A stretch of DNA of 64,000 bases from contig NZ_JAKIKQ010000015.1 of the NCBI RefSeq assembly GCF_023284045.1, positions 1 to 64,000 on the forward strand, in the 5' to 3' direction. The notes beneath the pieces are model-generated. The model saw nothing but the letters and a program-made list of their open reading frames with translations, had not been told where the DNA came from and did no database searches. This stretch comes from Shewanella kaireitica (GTDB lineage Bacteria > Pseudomonadota > Gammaproteobacteria > Enterobacterales > Shewanellaceae). Numbering within the stretch: the first letter of the stretch is position 1; each line of letters starts with the position of its first letter. Shown in pieces: positions 8,068-17,511 of the stretch. The translations under genes were made by a program, and so were the position numbers.

Positions 8068-8907
8068 TTAAACGTACTTTTTCCGGCTGTCGATAAAGCC
8101 TTGCAGAACACCGACTAATAATCCACCCAAGTGTGCACCATTGGCAATAGAAAGGCCGAACATATCGGTAAAGCCAAAAACAAGCCATAACAACATAAAA
8201 CCGATGTAAGCAGGTGGTAGCCCAATGCCTGATTCGGGACGCTTAACTCCCATTATCCAGGTGTAGCCGACTACGGCGTATACCACTCCAGATAGCCCAC
8301 CGAAATTTGGTCCAGCCATAAAGTACTGCAATATATTCGGTAATGTACCACCGACTAATAGCAGTATAAATAGCGGTTTAAAGCCTATTTTATTCTCGAT
8401 CTTACCGCCTAAGTACCACCACCATAATAGGTTAAAGATGATGTGCATCGCTGAAAAATGGATAAGGCTTGGGGTGAATAGTCGCCAGAATTCACTGAGT
8501 GAGGCAGGTGAGGTAGCGCCAAAGAAGGATAAACTTTCAAAAATGGGGTTTGCAAAGCCGAGATTCATGGCTGCATATATTACTAGGCAACTAAAAAACA
8601 CCAGCAAAGTGAGTGGACCAGCTCCAGTGATAAATTGCGTGACTAACTGCAGAGCAGGATTACCGTAGTCTAGTTGGGTCTGGGTGCTGCCATTTTCCCA
8701 TGACGCGGCGAGATACTTCTCGTCATAAGGGTTGCTAAGAAACGCATGATATTCTTGTTGAACTCGAGATAGTTGAGTTTCATCGTGTAGTACCAGCATC
8801 ACTCCTTGTTCGGCGGGCATAATACTGCAGGTGATGTTCTGCCCTTTGAGATAGTCGATGAGTGCTTGCGCTGCTCTGCCATTGGGTAAGCTGCCTATCT
8901 CAATCAT
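8068..8907 (-). CDS. glpG: rhomboid intramembrane serine protease GlpG
   Basis: The 279-residue protein has a cytoplasmic N-terminal domain (about 1-90) and six predicted membrane helices. The rhomboid catalytic pair is present: Ser in GLSGVVYAVVGY and His in NGAHLGGLLVG. The HxxxN-type stretch HFSAMHIIFNLLWWW is also intact. GlpG cleaves transmembrane helices of client proteins in the inner membrane. It lies 33 bp downstream of glpE on the same strand, the same pairing as the glpEG genes of E. coli, but no glpR or glpD is present here. Confidence 0.95.
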   Translation of the reverse strand: MIEIGSLPNGRAAQALIDYLKGQNITCSIMPAEQGVMLVLHDETQLSRVQQEYHAFLSNPYDEKYLAASWENGSTQTQLDYGNPALQLVTQFITGAGPLTLLVFFSCLVIYAAMNLGFANPIFESLSFFGATSPASLSEFWRLFTPSLIHFSAMHIIFNLLWWWYLGGKIENKIGFKPLFILLLVGGTLPNILQYFMAGPNFGGLSGVVYAVVGYTWIMGVKRPESGIGLPPAYIGFMLLWLVFGFTDMFGLSIANGAHLGGLLVGVLQGFIDSRKKYV

Positions 8908-8940
8908 CGATCTCTCCTGCTGTCATTAATGAAACGAGTA

Positions 8941-9249
8941 TTACATGTTAGCTTGATGCCAAGCGCTATATCCGCCATCTAAGCTATAAACATTATCAAA
9001 ACCTTGCTCATTTAGGTAGGTTGCAGCGCTTTGGCTGCTAATACCGTGATAGCAGACAACAATCAAAGGCTGATCCATATCGGCTTGGGCAATAAAATGG
9101 CTGATGTTTTCATTACTTAGGTTAAAAGAGCTGTCGATATGTCCTGCTTCAAAGCTGGCGGCATCTCTAATATCGACGATTTGCAAATCGGCTGCGGCCT
9201 CTTGCATGTGGATGAGTTGATTGACACTTAAGTGTTGAAACGCTGACAT
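8941..9249 (-). CDS. glpE: thiosulfate sulfurtransferase GlpE (rhodanese)
   Basis: This 102-residue single-domain rhodanese has the active-site loop VCYHGISSQSAA, in which the Cys carries the persulfide. Upstream, VDIRDAASFEAGHID is the usual rhodanese strand. GlpE moves sulfane sulfur from thiosulfate to thiophilic acceptors in the cytoplasm. It is the first gene of a glpE-glpG pair. Confidence 0.95.
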   Translation of the reverse strand: MSAFQHLSVNQLIHMQEAAADLQIVDIRDAASFEAGHIDSSFNLSNENISHFIAQADMDQPLIVVCYHGISSQSAATYLNEQGFDNVYSLDGGYSAWHQANM

Positions 9250-9301
9250 AGAAAACCTGCATTAATCGAATGTGTGAGTAGCGGTTGCTTAGAGACAAAT
9301 A

Positions 9302-9325
9302 GGGGCTAGCAATGCGGCTAGCCCC
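9302..9325 (-). terminator. probable terminator after tdh
   Basis: GGGGCTAGC-AATGCG-GCTAGCCCC is a perfect 9-bp stem. On the minus strand it is followed by TATTTG, a weak T-run. Confidence 0.55.
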
Positions 9326-9335
9326 CAAATACAAT

Positions 9336-10361
9336 TTAATCCCAGTTTAGGATCACTTTTCCAGATTGTCCTGAGCGCATGGCATCAAAACCTTGTTGGA
9401 AGTCATCTATCTTGTAGTGATGAGTGATAATCGGTGAGATATCTAAACCTGATTGGATCAAGCTCGCCATTTTGTACCAAGTCTCAAACATCTCACGGCC
9501 ATAAATACCTTTGATGATTAACCCTTTAAAGATAACTTTACTCCAGTCAATCGCCATTTCGCCGCCGGGAATACCTAGCATAGCGACTTTACCACCATGG
9601 TTCATAGTATCGAGCATTGAATGGAATGCTGCTGGCACACCCGACATCTCAAGACCTACATCGAAGCCTTCAGTCATGCCAAGTTCGCTCATGACGTCTT
9701 CCAAGCTTTCCTTGGCAACGTTGACCGCACGAGTGGCGCCCATTTTCTCAGCTAGCTCGAGACGATATTCGTTGACGTCAGTGATCACCACATGACGCGC
9801 ACCTACATGACGACAAACTGCTGCAGCCATAATGCCAATTGGACCGGCACCAGTAATCAGCACGTCTTCACCGACAAGATCAAATGATAATGCGGTATGA
9901 ACAGCATTGCCAAATGGGTCAAAAATAGAAGCTAAATCATCAGAGATATCATCTGGGATCTTAAATGCGTTAAAGGCAGGGATCACTAAATATTCAGCGA
10001 ATGCGCCTTCACGGTTAACCCCAACACCAGATGTGTTACGGCATAAATGAGTACGACCACCACGACAGTTACGGCAATGACCACAGGTAATATGCCCTTC
10101 GCCTGATACTCGGTCACCAATAGTGAAGCCGCGAACCTCTTGGCCCATATCGACAACTTCACCCACATACTCATGGCCAACCACCATAGGCACTGGGATG
10201 GTGTTTTGCGACCATTCGTCCCAGTTGTAGATATGCACGTCAGTGCCACAGATGGCGGTTTTACGGATCTTAATCAGCAGATCGTTGTGGCCCATTTCAG
10301 GTTTTGGGGCGTCAACCATCCAGATGCCTTCTTCAGGCTTTAGTTTGCTAAGCGCTTTCAT
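9336..10361 (-). CDS. tdh: L-threonine 3-dehydrogenase
   Basis: The 341-residue zinc medium-chain dehydrogenase oxidises L-threonine to 2-amino-3-ketobutyrate with NAD+. It has the catalytic zinc Cys region AICGTDVHIYNWDEW, GHEYVG, the structural-zinc cysteines in CGHCRNCRGGRTHLC, and the Rossmann motif GAGPIGIMAA. Length matches the E. coli enzyme (341). It follows kbl on the same strand, so the two steps from threonine to glycine and acetyl-CoA are encoded together. A terminator-like hairpin lies between them. Confidence 0.98.
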   Translation of the reverse strand: MKALSKLKPEEGIWMVDAPKPEMGHNDLLIKIRKTAICGTDVHIYNWDEWSQNTIPVPMVVGHEYVGEVVDMGQEVRGFTIGDRVSGEGHITCGHCRNCRGGRTHLCRNTSGVGVNREGAFAEYLVIPAFNAFKIPDDISDDLASIFDPFGNAVHTALSFDLVGEDVLITGAGPIGIMAAAVCRHVGARHVVITDVNEYRLELAEKMGATRAVNVAKESLEDVMSELGMTEGFDVGLEMSGVPAAFHSMLDTMNHGGKVAMLGIPGGEMAIDWSKVIFKGLIIKGIYGREMFETWYKMASLIQSGLDISPIITHHYKIDDFQQGFDAMRSGQSGKVILNWD

Positions 10362-10408
10362 CTTATAACCTATGCCAGGCCAACTATTGTTAACCTTTTA
10401 ATTGATAC

Positions 10409-10435
10409 AAAAAGGGCTACAACATTGTGTAGCCC
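10409..10435 (-). terminator. terminator-like hairpin between kbl and tdh
   Basis: On the minus strand GGGCTAC and GTAGCCC form a 7-bp stem around an 8-base loop and are followed by TTTTTG. It lies inside an apparent operon and may attenuate tdh relative to kbl. Confidence 0.6.
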
Positions 10436-10448
10436 AATTGGTTTAATT

Positions 10449-11645
10449 CTAGCTGATAATTCCCATCTCTTTCGCGATACGGGTAAAGGCTTCAATAGCT
10501 TTGTCAATTTGCGGCTTAGTATGCGCTGCTGACATTTGTGTTCGGATACGCGCTTGACCTTTTGGTACCACAGGGAAGGAGAAACCAATCACATAGATGT
10601 TCTCAGCTAGCAGGCGGTTGGCAAAGTCACCGGCCAGTTTAGCATCGCCGATCATGACTGGAATGATGGCATGATCTGCACCACCAAGGGTGAAACCTGC
10701 TGCTGACATCTGCTCACGGAAGTAACGGCTGTTTTCCCATACCGCTTCACGTAACTCTTGGCCATCTTTAAGCATTTCTAAAACATGAATAGATGCTGTA
10801 ACGATTGAAGGTGCCAAAGAGTTAGAGAAAAGGTACGGACGAGAGCGTTGACGTAACCAATCGACCACTTCTTTCTTCGCAGAAGTGAATCCACCGGAAG
10901 CACCGCCAAGCGCCTTACCTAATGTGCCTGTAATAATATCAACGCGATCCATAACCTCACAGAATTCATGAGTACCACGCCCCTCTTGGCCTACAAAGCC
11001 TACTGCGTGAGAGTCATCAACCATCACTAGCGCGTCGTACTTGTCTGCAAGATCACACACACCTTTAAGGTTAGCGATTACGCCATCCATAGAGAATACG
11101 CCGTCGGTAGCGATCAAGATATTGCGTGCACCGGCTTCTTTTGCTGCTTTAAGCTGGATTTCAAGATCAGCCATATCGTTGTTAGCATAGCGGAAGCGTT
11201 TTGCTTTACATAAACGCACACCATCAATAATAGAGGCGTGATTTAGTGCGTCAGAGACGATAGCGTCTTCTGCACCTAATAGTGTTTCAAACAGCCCTGC
11301 GTTGGCATCGAAGCATGAAGAGTAAAGAATGGTGTCTTCCATGCCAAGAAATGAACTTAGGCTTGCTTCTAATGTTTTATGGATATCTTGGGTGCCGCAG
11401 ATGAATCGCACTGACGCCATACCGAAACCATGGGCATCAAGTCCGCCTTGTGCTGCCTTGATTAGCTCTGGGTGATTCGCTAAACCCAAATAGTTGTTGG
11501 CACAAAAGTTAATAACTTCGTCGCCATTGACTTCAATTGCAGTCTGTTGAGGAGAAACAATTACGCGCTCGCTCTTATAAAGGCCTTCCGCTTTTACATC
11601 GGCAAGCTGTTGATTTATTTGGTCGTAGAATGAGGTCTTTGCCAC
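10449..11645 (-). CDS. kbl: 2-amino-3-ketobutyrate CoA ligase (glycine C-acetyltransferase)
   Basis: This 398-residue PLP-dependent enzyme cleaves 2-amino-3-ketobutyrate with CoA into glycine and acetyl-CoA. Visible features are NFCANNYLGLANHPE at the N-terminus, the DDSHAVGF motif, and the PLP lysine in TGTLGKALGG. Length equals that of E. coli Kbl (398). An AAGGAG sequence precedes the ATG by a normal distance. It is the first gene of the kbl-tdh pair. Confidence 0.98.
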   Translation of the reverse strand: MAKTSFYDQINQQLADVKAEGLYKSERVIVSPQQTAIEVNGDEVINFCANNYLGLANHPELIKAAQGGLDAHGFGMASVRFICGTQDIHKTLEASLSSFLGMEDTILYSSCFDANAGLFETLLGAEDAIVSDALNHASIIDGVRLCKAKRFRYANNDMADLEIQLKAAKEAGARNILIATDGVFSMDGVIANLKGVCDLADKYDALVMVDDSHAVGFVGQEGRGTHEFCEVMDRVDIITGTLGKALGGASGGFTSAKKEVVDWLRQRSRPYLFSNSLAPSIVTASIHVLEMLKDGQELREAVWENSRYFREQMSAAGFTLGGADHAIIPVMIGDAKLAGDFANRLLAENIYVIGFSFPVVPKGQARIRTQMSAAHTKPQIDKAIEAFTRIAKEMGIIS

Positions 11646-12003
11646 CTGAATTCTCCTTAACTAGTATTGTTTTGATTATTGGAGTGGCGGCATTTTAACC
11701 TTAAAAAGCCCAGCTCTACAGCATTTTTTTGCGCAACATCCTCCTGATAAGCCTGATTAGGCCTGCAGGATGTTTCGGATTAGTTAAACTAATTAAAGGT
11801 TTGTATTTTTTGGGTTGATGTTTTTGCTGTTGAGGACAATATCTATTGCCTGGAAATAGTTGCTTAAGTATCAAATAAGAATTTTACTCAATGAGTGATT
11901 AACTAAAACGATTGAAAGTTGGTCTACTGACTAAGATTTTAAATTGTGAGCTCTTAGCACTGCTTTCAACAAGGCATTTAGCAAACGCCTTGTTGAACCT
12001 TGT
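11646..12003. other. intergenic region upstream of kbl
   Basis: About 360 bp between kbl (transcribed leftward) and the 3' end of the TetR gene. It should hold the kbl promoter. A CAACAAGGC/GCCTTGTTG hairpin at 11967-11995 lies just past the TetR stop but lacks a T-run. Short imperfect repeats of CTGCAGGATG type occur near 11740-11770. No gene was seen. Confidence 0.4.
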
Positions 12004-12669
12004 CTAAGCTGCAGTTTCAGCACCACTTGCCATAGAGGTATAATACTCTTCTAGCCTTTCAAAGGTAGCTGCAGACTCTGGAGTTGAATAGGCTTTAAAT
12101 ATCATGATCACTCGCAGTAATCCCTCATAGAGTGATTCTTTAGTGATTGAACCAATACAAGACTGCGTTTGCGTTAATTTATAGCTTATCCAAAAGCTCA
12201 CCAACATTTTTATGGTATCTGCTAGCGGCGCAATATCATCTTCTTCAATTTTTAAAAAACCATCTTGTGTCAGCTTGATAAGCACGCTACTTGAGCGTGC
12301 AAGTACGTCCTGCTGGGCTTGTAGATATCGATTTTTTAATGCTTCATCTCGGCTGAGGATATCAGCGAGATTGGCGTACATAAAACGGAATTGCCACAGG
12401 GTGTAAAACATAGCATCAAAGTAACCGACTAGAAGATCAACATCGACCTCTTTGTCGACATAAGGCTGGAAGCCTGATTCTAAATGTTGCTCATAGAGGC
12501 TAAATATAGAGCGAATGATGTCTTCTTTATTACGGAAATGGTAATAGAGGTTCCCTGGGCTAATATTTAGGTGGGCTGCAATATGATTGGTTGTGATTGT
12601 TCTTTCGCCATGCTGGTTAAATAGTTCTAAGCTGGCTTGTACGATTTTGTCACGGGTCTTCATATTCAT
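12004..12669 (-). CDS. TetR/AcrR family transcriptional regulator
   Basis: The 221-residue protein has an N-terminal TetR helix-turn-helix (about residues 5-55; ARTITTNHIAAHLNIS-type helices followed by the diagnostic GNLYYHFRNKEDII). The larger C-terminal half is helical and binds an unknown ligand. It could start at the first or third codon (MNMK). It sits alone between kbl and waaA, facing away from waaA, with about 180 bp of shared upstream DNA. Control of waaA or of itself is possible, but no operator was recognised. Confidence 0.85.
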   Translation of the reverse strand: MNMKTRDKIVQASLELFNQHGERTITTNHIAAHLNISPGNLYYHFRNKEDIIRSIFSLYEQHLESGFQPYVDKEVDVDLLVGYFDAMFYTLWQFRFMYANLADILSRDEALKNRYLQAQQDVLARSSSVLIKLTQDGFLKIEEDDIAPLADTIKMLVSFWISYKLTQTQSCIGSITKESLYEGLLRVIMIFKAYSTPESAATFERLEEYYTSMASGAETAA

Positions 12670-12847
12670 CCTAAATGCTTAATATCCAAGAAATTGCCGC
12701 CTTTAATGGTAAGACTCACTAGGCTTGGCGATAAAAAATGCTCGCGCAACTCGACATATTCGCGGTTAGGCATCTACGTTAAGTTGTGACTATCATGTTA
12801 GCATTGATGCAATTCTTCAAGCAAAACTCACGAAAGTAAAAAAATTC

Positions 12848-14131
12848 ATGAATCGTAGCCTCTATTCTGCTTTGCTTTATCTTATCTCGCCATTGCTGAT
12901 GGTTTACTTATTTGTACGTGGTTTTAAAAGCCCTGATTATCGTCTTAGATGGAATGAACGCTTTGGTATTAAAGGATTAGAGCAAACGGATCTGTTACTG
13001 CATTGTGTTTCTATGGGGGAAACCTTAGCAGCTATTCCACTGATAAAAAAAATTCAAGCAGCTTACCCAGATCTATCTATCACTGTCACTACAACCAGCC
13101 CAACGGGATCGAGAGAAGTACTTCGAGCATTTTCAGGTCAAGTGCAGCACTGTTATCTGCCATTCGATCTTGCTTGGTGCAGTAAACGTTTTATCAATCA
13201 AATCGCGCCTAAGTATTGCATCATTATGGAAACAGAGTTGTGGCCTAACCTCATTCACTATCTTAAGCACAGTGGCGCTAAAGTCTTGTTGGCAAATGCT
13301 CGCTTATCGCAAAAGTCCGCTAATGATTATCACAAGCGTCCAGGTTTGAATCTACCCATGCTACAGAGTTTGGATGCAATAGCGGCTCAGTCAGAGCAAG
13401 CTGCCGAACGATTTATCGCTCTTGGTGTTGCGACCGATAACATAACTGTATGCGGTAGTTTGAAATTTGATCTCAATATTGAGCAAACACGCATCGATGC
13501 CGCTCAGTTGATGCGAGAAAGCTGGAATGCACTGCAACGTCCTATCTGGGTGGCAGGCTCGGTGCACCCTGGTGAGTTCGAGATTATGATCCAAGCTCAT
13601 CAACGAGTGCTACAACAATATCCAACCGCGTTAATGGTACTCGTACCACGTCACCCTGAGCAGTTTGATGCGGCGGTGGCCGTGGTCAAAGCGGCAGGAA
13701 TGCTGGTGGTTAGGCGCAGTATAAATGATGAGGTCACTGCGCAAACTCAAGTTGTCGTTGGCGATACAATGGGCGAGTTACTCACGCTATATGCTGCAGC
13801 AGACCAAGCATTTGTTGGTGGCACCTTGATCGAAAATGGTGGCCATAACCCATTAGAGCCCGCCGCTGTGGGGTTGCCGGTATTTGTGGGACCACATCAT
13901 TGGGACTTTAATGAGATCACTGAATTATTGCAGCGGGAAGGGGCGTTACAGGTTGTTGACTCTAGTGATACGTTAGCTCAGGTTCTCATTTCAATGTTTA
14001 ATGACAAGCTCGCCTATCAGGCGGCAAGTGAAGCGGGTAAGCAAGTTATGCTGCAAAATCGAGGTGCATTGGATAAGCAGTTTGCATTGGTGGATTTAAT
14101 GTTGAAAGTGAAACCTAGCGAGAAGAGCTAA
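12848..14131 (+). CDS. waaA: Kdo transferase WaaA
   Basis: The 427-residue GT30 enzyme transfers Kdo from CMP-Kdo to lipid A precursor at the inner membrane. It has an N-terminal hydrophobic anchor (about 5-25), the acceptor-domain stretch HCVSMGETLAAIPLI, and METELWPN. It also carries the donor-binding motifs GSVHPGE, VPRHPEQ, GDTMGEL and NGGHNPLEPAA. Length agrees with WaaA proteins (about 425). It opens the LPS core locus and is convergent with kdkA. WaaA enzymes may add one, two or more Kdo residues; since a Kdo kinase is adjacent, a single phosphorylated Kdo is plausible. Confidence 0.96.
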   Translation: MNRSLYSALLYLISPLLMVYLFVRGFKSPDYRLRWNERFGIKGLEQTDLLLHCVSMGETLAAIPLIKKIQAAYPDLSITVTTTSPTGSREVLRAFSGQVQHCYLPFDLAWCSKRFINQIAPKYCIIMETELWPNLIHYLKHSGAKVLLANARLSQKSANDYHKRPGLNLPMLQSLDAIAAQSEQAAERFIALGVATDNITVCGSLKFDLNIEQTRIDAAQLMRESWNALQRPIWVAGSVHPGEFEIMIQAHQRVLQQYPTALMVLVPRHPEQFDAAVAVVKAAGMLVVRRSINDEVTAQTQVVVGDTMGELLTLYAAADQAFVGGTLIENGGHNPLEPAAVGLPVFVGPHHWDFNEITELLQREGALQVVDSSDTLAQVLISMFNDKLAYQAASEAGKQVMLQNRGALDKQFALVDLMLKVKPSEKS

Positions 14132-14175
14132 ATCCGGCTATCCCGCTGGAATAACAGCGGGTAACAAAGTGTGGC

Positions 14176-14910
14176 TTATTTTTTAGTGAGCGCTGTGCTA
14201 TATGCAGCGTGCAGCTGTTGCCAATTTGCCTCGCTAAAGCAAAGTGTTGGTAGTTTGGCTAACTCTTTTCTAAAGGAGCGCAGTAAGCGATCCATGTTGG
14301 CTTTTTGCCAGTCAGCTTTTGCTGTTCTTAACTCGCCGCGATCAAAATCGATTAAATAGAACTGTTCATCTGCAATTAGAATATTTTTTGCATTGAGATC
14401 GGCGTGGTACACCCCGTGATTATGGAAGCGGGCAATGCATCGACCTAAAGCTTGCCACTGCTCGGTAGTCATTGCTGTTTTACTTAATCTTGCCACGAGA
14501 TCTTCGGCGCCTTCTACTCGCTCGATGATTAAATCAGCGCGGTAGTAAAGGCCGCTTCGCTCGACATTTGCAGCGATAGGTTTAGGAACGGGGAAGCCCT
14601 GATCATAAAGGGTTTCTAGTAACGCCAGTTCCGCCACTGCTCGGGTACGTGTTAAACCTGTAAATAGGTACTTATCACGGCTGACCTTTTCTATTAAGCC
14701 GCCACGATAATAGTGACGTAACACCCATTGTTGAGCGTTTTTTTGTTCAATACTGGCATCGACAAACCAAGTTGTATAACGGCCTTTAGATGAGCCTGTT
14801 ACCGCTTCGCGTGCACGCCAGAAATCCACACTAAACCAAGTAGTTTTGATATGTTCAGAGGTATGTTCGCAATAAGCGATGCTGCCAGTGGCTGTTTTTT
14901 TAAACTTCAT
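14176..14910 (-). CDS. kdkA: Kdo kinase KdkA
   Basis: This 244-residue kinase-fold protein phosphorylates the 4-position of Kdo in LPS. Motifs seen are RHYYRGGLIEKVSRDKY (phosphate-loop side), the catalytic-loop HADLNAKNIL and the metal-binding DFDRGEL. KdkA is typical of bacteria whose inner core carries one phosphorylated Kdo (Haemophilus, Vibrio, Shewanella). It is convergent with waaA and divergent from the next GT9 gene, 84 bp apart. Confidence 0.93.
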   Translation of the reverse strand: MKFKKTATGSIAYCEHTSEHIKTTWFSVDFWRAREAVTGSSKGRYTTWFVDASIEQKNAQQWVLRHYYRGGLIEKVSRDKYLFTGLTRTRAVAELALLETLYDQGFPVPKPIAANVERSGLYYRADLIIERVEGAEDLVARLSKTAMTTEQWQALGRCIARFHNHGVYHADLNAKNILIADEQFYLIDFDRGELRTAKADWQKANMDRLLRSFRKELAKLPTLCFSEANWQQLHAAYSTALTKK

Positions 14911-14994
14911 AGATAGAATTGTACGCTAAAGCGTGGAACCTGCAGCCATTCTACATTAAGATCGGTGGATTACGCCAAATAACCTTCGAGTCCT

Positions 14995-16068
14995 ATGAGC
15001 TTAACGACCCCGAATCTCCCTACTGAATCGCAAGTAAATACGTTGGATTTAACCAATGCTAACTCTTTGTGTCTACTCAGACTGTCGGCTATTGGCGACG
15101 TATGCCATGCGGTTGCTATGGTGCAATCGATTCAACGACGTTATCCACAGCTCAAAATTACTTGGGTATTAGGCAAAATTGAATATCAACTGTTAAAACA
15201 CCTTCCTGGAGTGGAATTTGTAATTTTCGATAAGTCACAAGGCTGGCGCAGTTACATTAATTTAAAACGAGCGCTTAAAGGGCAGCAGTTTGATGTGCTA
15301 CTGCATATGCAAATAGCGCTTAGAGCGACCATCGCATCCCTTGCTATATCAGCTAAGGTGCGTATTGGTTTTGACAGATTCCGCGCCAAAGAGGGGCAAT
15401 GGTTGGTGACTAACCGCCGCATAGAGCCACAAGCAACCCCCCATGTACTTGATGGCTTTATGGGGTTTGCTAAGGCCGTTGGCGTTACGGATACCCGTTT
15501 AAGTTGGAACATCCCGGTTCTTGCTGCTGATACAGAGTTTGCTGAAAGTTTGATCCCAAGCGGAAGTCCGGTTTTGGTTATATGCGCTGCAGCAAGTAAA
15601 GCCGAGCGTAATTGGCTGCCAGAGCGTTATGCCGCTGTGGCTGATCACGCTGTGGCCTGTGGCTATCGAGTGATGTTGTGTGGCGGACCGACAGCATTGG
15701 AGAAAAAACTGGCCGAAGCTATACAAGGTTTTGCTCAGTCAGAGCTTGAAGATCAGGTTTGCAAAACATCATTGTTGCAACTGTTAGCACTGTTAAAGCA
15801 AGCCAGTATAGTACTGGCACCTGATACTGGCCCTGCCCATATGGCAGTGACTCAAGGTACGCCAGTTATTGGTCTATATGCCCATTCTAACCCAGGGCGA
15901 ACAGGGCCGTATTTATCACAAGATAGTGTGGTGAGTGTTTACGACACCATTATTCGAGAGCAAAAAGGCAATGATGTGCCTTGGGGCGTTAGAGCTAAAG
16001 GCGAGCAGTTAATGCAGCAGATTGAGCTTGCTGCAGTCATTGAGCAGTTTGACCGTTTGAAGAGCTAA
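14995..16068 (+). CDS. GT9 heptosyltransferase-like protein
   Basis: A 357-residue GT9 protein. After a polar N-terminal extension of about 25 residues comes LCLLRLSAIGDVCHAVAMV, the GT9 opening. The C-terminal domain has APDTGPAHMAVTQGTPVIGLYAHSN-type donor-binding sequence. The pattern LSAIGD plus TGPAHMA resembles heptosyltransferase I (WaaC-like) more than the other GT9 proteins in this window, so it could add the first heptose to Kdo. This is inferred, not proven. The upstream ribosome site is weak and the start could be slightly further in. It ends 3 bp before the convergent GT80 gene. Confidence 0.82.
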   Translation: MSLTTPNLPTESQVNTLDLTNANSLCLLRLSAIGDVCHAVAMVQSIQRRYPQLKITWVLGKIEYQLLKHLPGVEFVIFDKSQGWRSYINLKRALKGQQFDVLLHMQIALRATIASLAISAKVRIGFDRFRAKEGQWLVTNRRIEPQATPHVLDGFMGFAKAVGVTDTRLSWNIPVLAADTEFAESLIPSGSPVLVICAAASKAERNWLPERYAAVADHAVACGYRVMLCGGPTALEKKLAEAIQGFAQSELEDQVCKTSLLQLLALLKQASIVLAPDTGPAHMAVTQGTPVIGLYAHSNPGRTGPYLSQDSVVSVYDTIIREQKGNDVPWGVRAKGEQLMQQIELAAVIEQFDRLKS

Positions 16069-16071
16069 TTT

Positions 16072-17268
16072 TTAGTCGGGTTTAAACTGCTCTGAAAAGT
16101 AAACTCTTTCAGGGCTTATCACTTTTAAATAAAGCATGATTTGTAGTAGTGCATGCTCTTCCAGATCCTGTTTTGAACCGGTAAAAACAATATATTCAAT
16201 GTGATAATTTTTTGGCAGGGAAAAGTAGAGCGAACTTGCCATTCCCCCCACTTTTTGCGGTAAATTACCGGTCATGATAAGCGTTTCAAATGGGATCATC
16301 GCTGGCATCTCGCCCATTTGATGTGCATTTACAATTGTTTGATTAAAATCGGCAAAAGGGTGGCCTTTAAATAACATCTTCTTAGCCGTAATTGTAGGAA
16401 TAACCCCTGATTCTTGACGAGAATCTGCAATTACATTTATTTGCAGCTCACTGCTCGCATTGCTGGAATCGACACCTATGAACATAAAATCATGCTGCTG
16501 TTGTCTGCCTGTTTTTAACTGATTCTGTTCTGCCAGCGAGATCCCTAACAATTGATAGAAAAGCGATTGTTGCTCATCATCAAATAAATTGTCTGCTATA
16601 TAATTCCAACGGATTTGCTGAGTATTGTTAGCAAGGTATTGCTTCAATTGATGGAGTTCAGGCTTATCCAAGTAGTCCATACGTAACATATGGTAGGTAG
16701 TGGGAAATAGTTGGTGCCAATTCATGAAGCTTGAGATACGTCTTGGTAGCTTGTTCGAGTGGCCAGTCAGTAGTCTTAATAGTTTATTATCACTTCCACT
16801 AAGATAACTTTTTAGGTTTTGCAGACCAGTAGCTAGATCGCGAGTTTGCTCATCGAAACTTAAACGTTGCCAATTAAACATCTTCTGGTATTCCGAAGAG
16901 CCATCATCAATCAATTCAAGCTTTTTAATTTCAACCCCAGAGATTCTAGTCAGGCACCTAATGAGCCTAGCAAGATCTTTGCTCCAATAGGTGTTGCCGT
17001 AAATGGTGATATAGCTGTGAGGATGACCTGCCAATAATTTAGTTGCATGTTGGCATAGTGAAGCAATGCTAGCAAAGGATGTGGCATTGATACCTTTCAA
17101 TAAGGCTTCGTTGTTAACTGGATGCCGTTGCCAGCAAATAAGTTTTGGATTTTGACTTTGATTGTGAGCGATCATCGCTGCCTGCTGCACGCTTGGCAGG
17201 GTTGCTTTATCTATATAGATCTCGAGAACATAGGGTGATTGTTGAGCATTTGAAGATGAAGATGCCAC
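16072..17268 (-). CDS. GT80-family sialyltransferase-like glycosyltransferase
   Basis: The 398-residue protein matches the layout of GT80 enzymes such as Pasteurella multocida PmST1. It has an N-terminal LEIYIDKATLPSVQQ strand, an Asp pair in IDDGSSEY (121-122, where the catalytic base lies) and KGHP (301-304, His contacting CMP). MIPFETLIMTG (Glu328) and the phosphate-binding serines in GGMASSLYFSLP (345-346) are also present. GT80 enzymes transfer sialic acid from CMP-sialate to galactosides. No signal peptide is obvious, so it is probably cytoplasmic. The start is GTG; a weak ribosome site makes it uncertain. No neuA/neuB-type genes lie in the window, so the true donor (CMP-sialate, CMP-legionaminate-like sugar or CMP-Kdo) is open. 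The context is LPS core synthesis. Confidence 0.88.
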   Translation of the reverse strand: MASSSSNAQQSPYVLEIYIDKATLPSVQQAAMIAHNQSQNPKLICWQRHPVNNEALLKGINATSFASIASLCQHATKLLAGHPHSYITIYGNTYWSKDLARLIRCLTRISGVEIKKLELIDDGSSEYQKMFNWQRLSFDEQTRDLATGLQNLKSYLSGSDNKLLRLLTGHSNKLPRRISSFMNWHQLFPTTYHMLRMDYLDKPELHQLKQYLANNTQQIRWNYIADNLFDDEQQSLFYQLLGISLAEQNQLKTGRQQQHDFMFIGVDSSNASSELQINVIADSRQESGVIPTITAKKMLFKGHPFADFNQTIVNAHQMGEMPAMIPFETLIMTGNLPQKVGGMASSLYFSLPKNYHIEYIVFTGSKQDLEEHALLQIMLYLKVISPERVYFSEQFKPD

Positions 17269-17511
17269 AGGTTAACTTTATTCGCGCTGGTGATGATTAG
17301 ATTATAGGTGAGGGGTATTTAACGAGCAATAAAGACATTGTGATAACGAGATCAAGCACAGTTGTTTGTATAGAACAAAAATTAATTTGGCAGCTAGGGT
17401 TATCAAGTCTCCGATTTGTTGGTCAACATGTTATTATTAAAGGCTATCAAACAAGATTTAACAACGTTAGCACTGTGTTGTTTTGCTTGTTGTATTTTTA
17501 AGGGTGCTTAT

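Noticed and set aside
14142..14161. CCCGCTG/CAGCGGG hairpin between waaA and kdkA as a terminator
   Set aside because: The stem is good, but neither strand has a T-run, so a terminator call is not supported.
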